Source: an archaeon (GTDB lineage: Archaea; Micrarchaeota; Micrarchaeia; Anstonellales; Bilamarchaeaceae). From it: 5,214 nucleotides of DNA. Positions 1 through 5,157 of the stretch are shown in pieces. The notes under the pieces were generated by a model. It was given only the letters and a program-made list of their open reading frames with translations. It was not told where the DNA came from and did not search any database. Each line of letters begins with the position of its first letter. The stretch's first letter is position 1. The DNA is taken from contig JAGVPF010000119.1 in assembly GCA_020052325.1 (NCBI GenBank), positions 1 through 5,214 of the forward strand. Direction: 5' to 3'. A program made the position numbers and the translations under genes.

Positions 1-772
1 AGAGGCGCTCCTGCAGCCTTGCAGAGCCGAGCTTGGTTTCCCTGAATATGAGTATCTTCATGTTTGCGTGCGAGCGGAGGACCTCGAGGAGCCTCGGGAA
101 TTTCTCCCGGTCAGTAGTCTCGACATGCTCCTGCTTGATGGTCTCTGCGGCTTCTATCTCGCCGAGTTCAATGGTCATTGGGGCATGCACGTACTTGTGG
201 GCGATGCTCATGATGCTCTCATCGAGCGTTGCTGAAAGCAGCAGCGTCATCCTCTGCTTCGGAAGCTGGTTGAGTATCATGGTCACATCGTCTATGAAGC
301 CCATGTCCAGCATCTGGTCGGCCTCATCAAGGATGGCGATATCGAATTCCCCGATTTTCACCGCTCCCCTCTGGGTGAGGTCGATTAATCTTCCCGGAGT
401 GGCGACGAGGATGTCGATACCCCCGCGCAGCTCATCCAGCTGGATGTTGATGCTGGCTCCGCCGTATGCGACGGTTACCCGCAGCTCGTGGAGCTGGCCG
501 ATGCCCTTAATCTCCTTGCAAACCTGCACCGCCAGTTCCCTTGTCGGGGTAAGTATGAGGGCCTTTTTCGATGTTCCGGCCGCAATCCTCTCGATTATCC
601 CGATTCCGAATGCGGCGGTCTTGCCGGTTCCGGTGTGGCTTCTTACTATCAGGTTTTTCCCCGCAATAATCTGCGGTATCGCTTTTTCCTGGACCTCTGT
701 CGGCTCAACATAATTGAGCTTCGCGAGCGCCAGAAGCGTATTCTCGCTGAGTCCCATATCGCTGAATTCCAT
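1..772 (-). CDS. DEAD-box ATP-dependent RNA helicase (3' part outside window)
   Basis: A superfamily 2 RNA helicase that uses ATP to unwind or remodel short RNA duplexes, in the cytoplasm. The reverse strand encodes 257 codons before the window edge; no stop is seen. Motifs appear in order: Q motif with P24-T25 and Q28; Walker A SHTGTGKT at 45-52; PTREL at 76-80; GG at 104-105; TPGR at 125-128; DEAD at 149-152; SAT at 180-182. Motif IV (ILIF, around 240-243) opens the second RecA domain, which is then truncated. The whole first RecA domain is intact, so the break is the window edge and not a pseudogene. The ATG at 772 is preceded by AGGAG with 8 nt spacing, and the protein starts with the usual short F-x-x-M/L lead-in to the Q motif. 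Divergent from the next gene. The family includes archaeal and bacterial cold-induced and ribosome-assembly helicases; the exact RNA target cannot be read from this fragment. Confidence 0.96.
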   Translation of the reverse strand, partial: MEFSDMGLSENTLLALAKLNYVEPTEVQEKAIPQIIAGKNLIVRSHTGTGKTAAFGIGIIERIAAGTSKKALILTPTRELAVQVCKEIKGIGQLHELRVTVAYGGASINIQLDELRGGIDILVATPGRLIDLTQRGAVKIGEFDIAILDEADQMLDMGFIDDVTMILNQLPKQRMTLLLSATLDESIMSIAHKYVHAPMTIELGEIEAAETIKQEHVETTDREKFPRLLEVLRSHANMKILIFRETKLGSARLQERL

Positions 773-780
773 TTTTCTCA

Positions 781-785
781 CTCCT
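781..785 (-). promoter_or_regulatory. Shine-Dalgarno of the helicase gene
   Basis: On the minus strand AGGAG (followed by TGAG) lies 8 nt before the ATG at 772. It matches the anti-SD at the 3' end of archaeal 16S rRNA and fixes the helicase start. It abuts the 3' arm of the inverted repeat at 785-831. Confidence 0.75.
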
Positions 786-831
786 AATAGTGTAATCATT
801 GTCTCAAAACGAGGGATTAATTACACTAATA
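785..831. repeat. Inverted repeat in the helicase leader
   Basis: TAGTGTAAT at 788-796 is the exact reverse complement of ATTACACTA at 820-828. Extending outward gives 11 of 12 matching positions (785-796 with 820-831). The spacer is 23 nt. In the helicase transcript the second arm ends exactly where the ribosome binding site begins. It could be an RNA stem or a DNA operator; the arms are AT-rich, so an RNA stem would be weak and temperature-sensitive. Confidence 0.6.
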
Positions 832-861
832 AACATTATTTCAAACTTATTACTCAGGTTG

Positions 862-872
862 ATTATATAAAT
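862..872. promoter_or_regulatory. TATA box in the divergent helicase / maturation-factor region
   Basis: ATTATATAAAT reads on the minus strand as ATTTATATAAT, close to the archaeal TATA consensus. Its core is nearly palindromic, so orientation is uncertain. Used leftward it would start transcription near 840, giving a helicase leader of about 70 nt that contains the whole inverted repeat. Used rightward it would start near 893, about 38 nt before the ATG at 931. No strong BRE is visible on either side. Confidence 0.55.
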
Positions 873-930
873 CTATGTCATATGCGTATGCAGAATATCA
901 AATAAAACCCTTTGCCATCAACAAAAAAGC

Positions 931-1296
931 ATGGAAATTCTCGTTTTCGGCCTATCCGCCGAGGATAGCATCCTCTCCCAGCTCAGAAACTGGTATCCTG
1001 AGGTCGGCTTTCGGAAATTTGACGTTTCCGACGAGCTTGGCGATGCGGACCGCCGCATAATCGCGATAGATACGGTCCAGGGGCTTTCCCAGGTCACACT
1101 CCTTGACGACATCAGTTCCGTAAGCCCGGGGCGCGCGCTCGAAGGCTCGGGGGCGCTGATAACGCTCCGCATCCTTCTCCGGATAGGCTCGATTGATTCG
1201 GCGAGGGTCATCGGCATCCCGCCCGGCTATCCGGTGGACAAGTCGGTTACGGAAATAGCCGCAATCATCGGCGAGCTTTCAAAGGAAGGCGATTGA
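931..1296 (+). CDS. Hydrogenase maturation protease-like (M52-fold) small protein
   Basis: A protein of 121 aa. It opens with a beta strand and a LVFG-x-x-x-EDS motif (residues 4-13), in the place of the metal-binding N-terminal loop of HybD/HycI-type proteases. It continues with an I-x-IDTV strand (D47) and ends with VIGIPP at 93-98, equivalent to the GIQP-type strand of the family. It is shorter than typical M52 proteases (about 150-165 aa) but close in size and pattern to proteins annotated as Ni,Fe-hydrogenase maturation factor in DPANN-type archaea (recalled, not searched). Those have a SLHDFDL-like segment where this protein has ALEGSG (69-74), so E71 replaces the histidine ligand. No hydrogenase subunit is in the window, so a protease role on hydrogenase is doubtful. 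The ATG at 931 has no SD; an AT-rich element near 900-906 could direct a nearly leaderless message. Confidence 0.62.
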   Translation: MEILVFGLSAEDSILSQLRNWYPEVGFRKFDVSDELGDADRRIIAIDTVQGLSQVTLLDDISSVSPGRALEGSGALITLRILLRIGSIDSARVIGIPPGYPVDKSVTEIAAIIGELSKEGD

Positions 1297-1330
1297 GCTT
1301 TCGGCGCAGGGCGAAACAAATGCCTTTCGA

Positions 1331-1338
1331 TTTAAATA
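1331..1338 (+). promoter_or_regulatory. TATA box of the SIMPL-domain gene
   Basis: TTTAAATA lies 32 bp (from its centre) before the ATG at 1367, so transcription would begin roughly 5-10 nt before the start codon. Together with the SD at 1358-1363 this gives a very short leader. The gene may also be read through from the upstream gene, since no T-rich terminator follows 1296. Confidence 0.55.
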
Positions 1339-1357
1339 TGCTTAGCGCTATCCATGC

Positions 1358-1363
1358 GGTGAT
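1358..1363 (+). promoter_or_regulatory. Shine-Dalgarno of the SIMPL-domain gene
   Basis: GGTGAT ends 3 nt before the ATG. It pairs with the AUCACC at the end of archaeal 16S rRNA, in the register expected for a full AGGAGGTGAT site, and supports the start at 1367. Confidence 0.6.
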
Positions 1364-1366
1364 CCT

Positions 1367-2395
1367 ATGGCTGAAAACAGCACCCTGCTGGTATTGGGCG
1401 TCGTACTAATCGTGCTCATAACCGCGGGCTTGACATACTATATTTCGAAAGCCGGCAACGCGATAATTCCCGTACCGGACCAGACTAACACGACCGGCGA
1501 GCCGCCGACCATCACGGTCAGGGGCGAAGCGACGAAGACGCTCCCGCCCGACCTGCTGACCATCGGGTTGAGCGTCGAAACAATCGGTTCGAACACATCC
1601 GATGCGCAGGCCAAGAACGCGGTTGAGATTGCGAAGCTCAAATCAGCGCTCCTTGGCGCCGGCGTGAAGGAGAGCGACATCGAGACCTCTTCATATTATA
1701 CATATCCGGCATACAATGATTCCTGCTATAACGACTGCTATTATCCGTATTACGGTTATTCGGGCAAGGCTGTCCCTGAAGGCGACATCGCATACGAGGC
1801 TTCGGCTTCCAGGTGCATCGGCGCTGACGGGGAAGCAATGCAAGGGCCAAATGGCGTAACATACCGCTGCGGAGGGACCAGCGGCTCTGGCGGCTCCGAT
1901 TCCAATGTCGCTTCCGCTGTTGCCGAACCGGCCTATATGGACATCGCCCCCTCGCAACCCTACCCGTACCCGTGCGAAAGGAACTGCAGCATAATCGGCT
2001 ACAAGACATCGCACGTGCTTATCGTGAAGACCGATAAGACCAATGACGGCGGCAAGATGAGCGATGCCGCGCTCGGTTCGAGCACATATGCCAAAATCGA
2101 CTACATATACTTCGGGATAAAGGAAGAGACCCGCGTTCGGGTGGAATCCGAACTCCAGGCATCTGCCGCTGCGGCCGCAAAGACAAAAGCGGACAGCATA
2201 GCGAAAGGGCTCGGTGCGAAGCTTGGCAAAATCGTGTCGATAAACCCGGACTACTACTATCCTTACCCCATGTATGCATACGGAGGGGCCGGGGAAATCT
2301 CGTCCTCTGATGCCGCAAGGCCTCCGACCGAGATATTCCCGACCGACACAACGATGAGCAGCTCGATTACCGTGGTGTACGAGCTCGTCCAGTGA
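1367..2395 (+). CDS. Membrane-anchored SIMPL (DUF541) domain protein with Cys/Tyr-rich insert
   Basis: A protein of 342 aa. An N-terminal hydrophobic segment (about 6-26) anchors it, with the body probably outside the membrane. A short Pro/Thr linker follows. The SIMPL domain begins at ITVRGEATKTLPPDLLTI (49-66), continues through a helix and DIETSSY (104-110), and resumes at IIGYKTSHVLIVKT (209-222). It ends with the Ala-rich helix and GLGAKLGKIVSI (281-292) and a closing strand SSSITVVYEL (331-340). Between 111 and 208 the domain is interrupted by a Tyr/Gly/Ser-rich insert that holds all six cysteines (120, 124, 150, 168, 203, 207), including two C-x3-C pairs. A second Tyr-rich stretch (296-305) follows the main domain. 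SIMPL proteins are widespread envelope proteins of poorly defined biochemistry, so no enzymatic role is claimed. The start is supported by an SD and TATA box. Confidence 0.88.
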   Translation: MAENSTLLVLGVVLIVLITAGLTYYISKAGNAIIPVPDQTNTTGEPPTITVRGEATKTLPPDLLTIGLSVETIGSNTSDAQAKNAVEIAKLKSALLGAGVKESDIETSSYYTYPAYNDSCYNDCYYPYYGYSGKAVPEGDIAYEASASRCIGADGEAMQGPNGVTYRCGGTSGSGGSDSNVASAVAEPAYMDIAPSQPYPYPCERNCSIIGYKTSHVLIVKTDKTNDGGKMSDAALGSSTYAKIDYIYFGIKEETRVRVESELQASAAAAAKTKADSIAKGLGAKLGKIVSINPDYYYPYPMYAYGGAGEISSSDAARPPTEIFPTDTTMSSSITVVYELVQ

Positions 2396-2445
2396 TTTTT
2401 TTCTTTTCACTTTTTTCCCTTTATTTTTCCCCTTCCCTTTTTGAA
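2396..2445 (+). terminator. T-rich transcription terminator after the SIMPL gene
   Basis: Immediately after the TGA comes a tract of nearly pure pyrimidines with T7 (2396-2402), T4, T6 (2411-2416) and T5 (2424-2428) runs, broken by few A residues. Archaeal RNA polymerase terminates at such T-runs without needing a hairpin. The TTTATTTTT at 2420-2428 might also act as a TATA element for the next gene, with a start near 2450. Confidence 0.7.
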
Positions 2446-2466
2446 TTTTCCCGAACCAATCCGCTC

Positions 2467-3084
2467 ATGCTCAAGCAGGATGAGGGTGCAAAAGGCATCC
2501 AGGCCCGAATCGGGAAGCTGCTAGCCATCATTCCGCTTAGCCCGAATAAGTGGACCCTCCTTTCAGTCATCTTAGCGGTTGGGGCTGGCGCTTCAATCGC
2601 ATTGACAGGCAACCTTCTCCTTGGGCTGGGGTTGTTCGCAGCAGCCGCGCTTTGCGACATCATTGACGGCGCCGTGGCGCGGGCAAGGAACGAAACGAGC
2701 GCGTTCGGAGGATTCATCGACGGCGTCGCGGACCGTTTCGTGGAAGGAATCTTCCTGCTTTCATTCATGTTCGTGCCGCTCCCAATTGTTTCGGGCGTGG
2801 ATTGCCGGGTGTGGCTCGCCCTCACGATTTTCCTTGGAACCTGCATGCCGTCATTCATACGCGCTTATGCAGACCACAAGGGCGTCATCACGCGCGAACA
2901 GGCGAACGCTCTTGGGGGCGTATGCGAACGGACGGAGCGGGTGCTTATCATTCTTGCGGGACTCGCGGCTGGCCTTGCGCTCGGGATGGAGTTTTTCATC
3001 TATTCATTGATTCTGGCTTCCGCCCTGTCGCTGGCAACTGTACTTCAGCGCCTTATCGCAATTATGCGGCAATCCACATCTTAG
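2467..3084 (+). CDS. CDP-alcohol phosphotransferase family membrane enzyme
   Basis: Transfers a phosphoalcohol onto a CDP-activated lipid (in archaea CDP-archaeol) at the membrane to make polar lipid headgroups. From the ATG at 2467 it has 205 aa. PNKWTLLSVI (26-35) is the usual lead-in to the first membrane segment. The full catalytic signature follows: D64-x2-D67-G68-x2-A71-R72-x8-G81-x3-D85-x3-D89, with all four aspartates present. About six hydrophobic segments can be seen. SFIRAYAD-x-x-GV (129-140) and ERTERVLI (154-161) resemble archaeal members such as archaetidylinositol phosphate synthases, but the accepted alcohol cannot be assigned. An earlier GTG at 2392 would add 25 residues of Phe/Ser/Leu encoded by the T-rich terminator, so the ATG is preferred. 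No SD is visible. Its stop overlaps the stop of the opposite gene. Confidence 0.88.
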   Translation: MLKQDEGAKGIQARIGKLLAIIPLSPNKWTLLSVILAVGAGASIALTGNLLLGLGLFAAAALCDIIDGAVARARNETSAFGGFIDGVADRFVEGIFLLSFMFVPLPIVSGVDCRVWLALTIFLGTCMPSFIRAYADHKGVITREQANALGGVCERTERVLIILAGLAAGLALGMEFFIYSLILASALSLATVLQRLIAIMRQSTS

Positions 3085-3980
3085 CCGAAAGTGAAGGCGT
3101 AGATGCGGACTTTGCCGTCGAACACGATGGATATCTCCTTCTGCGAGTATTTCTTGTCCTGATAGGCGATGTACATCCTCGGGCTGTCGATTGTGAGCCT
3201 GCCCGCCTTCTTTCCGTCGATGAACACCTCGGCGCCTGCGGCCTTGTCCACCGGCCCCATCACAATGTATACTTCGCGGGCGTTGAACCTGTATGTGAGT
3301 TGGCCCGGGGTCTTTTTCAGCTCAAGATATTCCTCCTCCTGGGCCCATTCGCCATGCGGATAGATGACGTTGGGCTCGTGCTCGCCGGGATCGATGTATA
3401 CGTCGCATCCATTCTTGTCGCATGCAAGCCCTGAGCCGAGTCCCATGCTTTTGCCGTAACCCGCATATGTTTCATGGCTCTGGTCGAAGATGTAGCCCGG
3501 GAATTCCTCCTTCTCGAAGTTCGATTTAACCCCCAGCGCTTCCTGTATCATCTTCTCGGTCAGCGTGTAATCCCCTTCCCCGAAGTGGGCGAATGCGATA
3601 TACCCATCCCTGTCTATCAGGAATTTGGCGGGCCAGTAATGGTTGTCATATGCGGCCCATGTGCGCATGTCGCTGTCAAGGGCAACCGGGTACTCGATCC
3701 CAAACTTTTTCACGGCCTCCTCGACATTCCCCTTCTCGCCCTCGAATTGGAATTCCGGGGCATGAACGCCGACAATCACGAGGCCCTTGTCCGCGTATTT
3801 CCCGTGCCACTTTTTCAGGTACGGAAGCGTCCGGATGCAGTTTATGCAGGAATATGTCCAGAAATCCACGAGGACGACCTTGCCCCTGAGTTCCTCCATT
3901 TTCAGCGGCTTAGAATTTATCCAGGCCTTGATGCCAATAAAATCCGGGGCTCTGACTCTCGCCCAAGGCAAATCTTCCAT
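3081..3980 (-). CDS. DipZ/TlpA-like thioredoxin-fold protein with DipZ-type C-terminal domain
   Basis: A thiol-disulfide oxidoreductase-like protein of 299 aa. The thioredoxin domain (about 10-150) has VVLVDFWTYSCINC with the redox pair C45-C48, then VIVGVHAPEF (68-77), a TWAAYDNHYWPAKFLID segment carrying the likely cis-proline P117, and HFGEGDY (132-138). This pattern closely matches the periplasmic half of DipZ (CcdA-TlpA fusion) proteins. The C-terminal part (about 168-299) starts with ETYAGYG, continues with HGEW (209-212), and ends in the typical YAFTFG. It corresponds to the carbohydrate-binding-module-like domain of DipZ. C187 and C192 form a second, non-CxxC pair. There is no CcdA membrane domain and no signal peptide, so it is predicted soluble and cytosolic, unlike classical DipZ. 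The ATG at 3980 is the first start after an in-frame stop and lies 26 nt from a TATA centre. Confidence 0.9.
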   Translation of the reverse strand: MEDLPWARVRAPDFIGIKAWINSKPLKMEELRGKVVLVDFWTYSCINCIRTLPYLKKWHGKYADKGLVIVGVHAPEFQFEGEKGNVEEAVKKFGIEYPVALDSDMRTWAAYDNHYWPAKFLIDRDGYIAFAHFGEGDYTLTEKMIQEALGVKSNFEKEEFPGYIFDQSHETYAGYGKSMGLGSGLACDKNGCDVYIDPGEHEPNVIYPHGEWAQEEEYLELKKTPGQLTYRFNAREVYIVMGPVDKAAGAEVFIDGKKAGRLTIDSPRMYIAYQDKKYSQKEISIVFDGKVRIYAFTFG

Positions 3981-4001
3981 ATGGAATTCACGCTGAAAAA
4001 G

Positions 4002-4010
4002 GATATAAAC
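4002..4010 (-). promoter_or_regulatory. TATA box of the DipZ-like gene (leaderless)
   Basis: On the minus strand GTTTATATC is centred about 26 bp before the ATG at 3980, the usual distance from an archaeal TATA box to the transcription start. No SD precedes that ATG. Together these suggest a leaderless message transcribed independently of the regulator gene upstream. Confidence 0.65.
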
Positions 4011-4107
4011 ATTGATTCTCCATCATCGCGAGCGTCCTGGCACCCTATTCGTCCGGAATCCCCCGGCTTGCCCATCCCGGTTTCCAGTCGTGTGACCTGA
4101 ATCGCCT

Positions 4108-4764
4108 TCAAAGCGAAGAAGGCTTGAGGCGGTTCCTTACCAGTATGCCGATGCAGGATACCAAGGTAAGCCCGCTTACCGCGAGAACCATGAACGGGAG
4201 CGTCAGGTCCTGCTGATATATCGCCTCCCCATTATCAAGGGCGCGCGGGGAAAAGTCCGCTTCGGGCGGTGCCTCTGAACCCGTCCGCAAAATATCCGCG
4301 CCTTCCTTCGCCATGGTCCCGCTGTTATTCCCCCCGGCCGCGTACTCGGCGGTGGCCATCATCAGCTGCGGTCCGGTTTCCCCCGCCTCTAATCCATTGC
4401 CGTCGAACGAATCATGCGGCAACATGGGGGCAGAAAATATCGCCAGGACCGAAGCGAAGAGCGCGATGGTCGATATCGAAAGGAGAATCCAGACGCGAAG
4501 CTCCCTCGGCACGACAATTCCGCTGCCCTTTTTTGTGAGCTCGTAGTATTTCCACTTGTGTCCGTCGTCTTTCTTTACAATCAGGCCGACGTTCTCCAGC
4601 GTCTCCAGGTGTTCCTTGATGCCGGAGACCGACATGTTTTGCTCCTTAGCTATCTCGGAAAGGGTTTTTCTCCTCTCTTTGAGCGATTTGAGTATCTTGA
4701 TCCGGGTGTCGACGGCGAGCGCCTCGAAGCTTTTCCGGTCCAGGACTATCTTGTCCTCTTCCAT
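4108..4764 (-). CDS. Winged helix-turn-helix regulator with two transmembrane segments
   Basis: A protein of 218 aa with an ArsR/MarR-like DNA-binding domain at the N terminus. LAVDTRIKILKSLKERRKTL (16-35) forms the first helices, SEIAKEQNMSVSGIKEHLETLENVGLI (36-62) the helix-turn-helix, and KWKYYELTKKG (70-80) the wing. A membrane segment follows at about 91-111, then a 75-residue acidic, Gly/Ala-rich loop without cysteines (113-187), then a second membrane segment at about 189-209 and a short basic tail (R210, R212, K214). The charge pattern places both ends inside and the loop outside, so a signal could be sensed outside and passed to DNA-bound domains. This architecture recurs in archaea; the ligand is unknown. 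It is divergent from the rRNA promoter and lies 127 bp upstream of the DipZ-like gene on the same strand, so either could be its target. The ATG at 4764 has only a weak GGAAGA upstream. Confidence 0.85.
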   Translation of the reverse strand: MEEDKIVLDRKSFEALAVDTRIKILKSLKERRKTLSEIAKEQNMSVSGIKEHLETLENVGLIVKKDDGHKWKYYELTKKGSGIVVPRELRVWILLSISTIALFASVLAIFSAPMLPHDSFDGNGLEAGETGPQLMMATAEYAAGGNNSGTMAKEGADILRTGSEAPPEADFSPRALDNGEAIYQQDLTLPFMVLAVSGLTLVSCIGILVRNRLKPSSL

Positions 4765-4784
4765 GGATTGTATCTTCCAGGGCG

Positions 4785-4800
4785 TTTATTAATAGTTTAT
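4785..4800 (-). promoter_or_regulatory. TATA-like element of the membrane-bound regulator gene
   Basis: The minus-strand sequence ATAAACTATTAATAAA has an AT core centred about 26 bp before the ATG at 4764, again a spacing that predicts little or no 5' leader. A weak SD-like GGAAGA (4773-4778) also precedes the start by 8 nt, so the mode of initiation is undecided. Confidence 0.5.
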
Positions 4801-4875
4801 CATATGTTTCGGTCATGGGCGAATATCGTTCCAGGCCTTTGCCAATCGAAAGCGTCGTGTTTTTTCACGGACACT

Positions 4876-4890
4876 TTTTACGACGTAAAA
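4876..4890. repeat. Short palindrome upstream of the rRNA promoter
   Basis: TTTTAC and GTAAAA are exact inverted arms around GAC. The element ends about 20 bp before the TATA box at 4910, where an activator or repressor could bind. It may be chance. Confidence 0.35.
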
Positions 4891-4909
4891 TGCTTCGCTG
4901 ACAGGAACC

Positions 4910-4919
4910 TTTATAAATA
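4910..4919 (+). promoter_or_regulatory. rRNA promoter: BRE/TATA
   Basis: GGAACC followed by TTTATAAATA fits an archaeal BRE plus TATA box and is the best promoter match upstream of 16S. Transcription would start near 4940, about 205 nt before the mature rRNA. A second TATA-like element (CTATATAAG, 4929-4937) lies just downstream and could give a second start near 4958. Confidence 0.65.
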
Positions 4920-5024
4920 AGTGTATCGCTATATAAGCTTCGCGCGTTCTGGCGCTTTCTATGGCTTCAGAATGTGTAATCTAAGCATGTGGCCTTCGCA
5001 TCTGCGGGGGGACGCTTTTTGTGG

Positions 5025-5045
5025 AAATCTATAACTTATAGATTT
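5025..5045. repeat. Perfect 21-nt palindrome in the 16S leader
   Basis: AAATCTATAA and TTATAGATTT are exact inverted arms of 10 bases around a single C (5035). In RNA this can form an 8-bp stem with an AACUU loop. In DNA it is the size of a dimeric regulator site. It lies about 100 bp before the mature 16S end. Confidence 0.6.
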
Positions 5046-5134
5046 GACTCACGCTTCAAGAGCAATTGATCTGTGCAATGTCAATTCCGAATAAGAGAAT
5101 TGCAACGTACCAAATTCGTGTATATATTAAGCAC

Positions 5135-5157
5135 GATTAACTGAATTCCAGTTGATC
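5135..5157 (+). other. Precursor hairpin spanning the 16S 5' end
   Basis: GATTAACTG (5135-5143) can pair with CAGTTGATC (5149-5157): nine pairs including one G-U, with loop AATTC. The hairpin joins leader and mature rRNA and uses the same bases as 16S helix 1, so the two folds exclude each other. Confidence 0.5.

Larger units (their letters stand above)
4765..5144. other. Gene-free region: divergent promoters and 16S leader
   Basis: No open reading frame here has coding character and no tRNA is seen. From left to right it contains the regulator promoter, a T-run (4860-4865), a small palindrome (4876-4890), TATA elements for rRNA (4910-4936), and a 16S leader of about 200 nt. The leader has a GC-rich stretch (4991-5015), which may be the 5' strand of the 16S processing stem, then a 21-nt palindrome and several hairpins up to the mature 5' end. 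The 3' partner of a processing stem would lie outside the window. Confidence 0.7.

Noticed and set aside
33..713. 226-codon open frame on the plus strand
   Set aside because: It is antisense to the DEAD-box helicase, whose motifs are all present on the other strand; the reading is a shadow with Ser/Met-rich composition.
1688..1765. Tandem repeat from recurring TAT/TAC codons
   Set aside because: The bases follow the Tyr-rich protein sequence without a fixed repeat unit.
1691..2410. 239-codon open frame on the minus strand
   Set aside because: It lies opposite the SIMPL gene, lacks recognisable domains, and its start would fall in the T-rich terminator.
2392..2466. GTG start overlapping the SIMPL stop (GTGA), extending the phosphotransferase by 25 residues
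   Set aside because: The added residues are Phe/Ser/Leu encoded by a T-rich tract typical of an archaeal terminator. The family begins close to the PNKWT lead-in, which the ATG at 2467 already precedes.
3474..4100. 208-codon open frame on the plus strand
   Set aside because: It is antisense to the DipZ-like gene, which has a clear CINC active site and conserved C-terminal end.
4414..4920. 168-codon open frame on the plus strand running into the rRNA promoter region
   Set aside because: Mostly antisense to the winged-helix regulator; no domain pattern and no promoter or SD supporting it.
5003..5020. GC-rich stretch followed by T5 as an intrinsic terminator
   Set aside because: The stem is only three pairs, and the position within the rRNA leader makes termination unlikely; a processing-stem strand is more plausible.
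5121..5130. TATATATTAA as a promoter for 16S
   Set aside because: It would start transcription inside the mature rRNA. It is better explained as the loop of a small hairpin (TCGTG 5116-5120 / CACGA 5132-5136).
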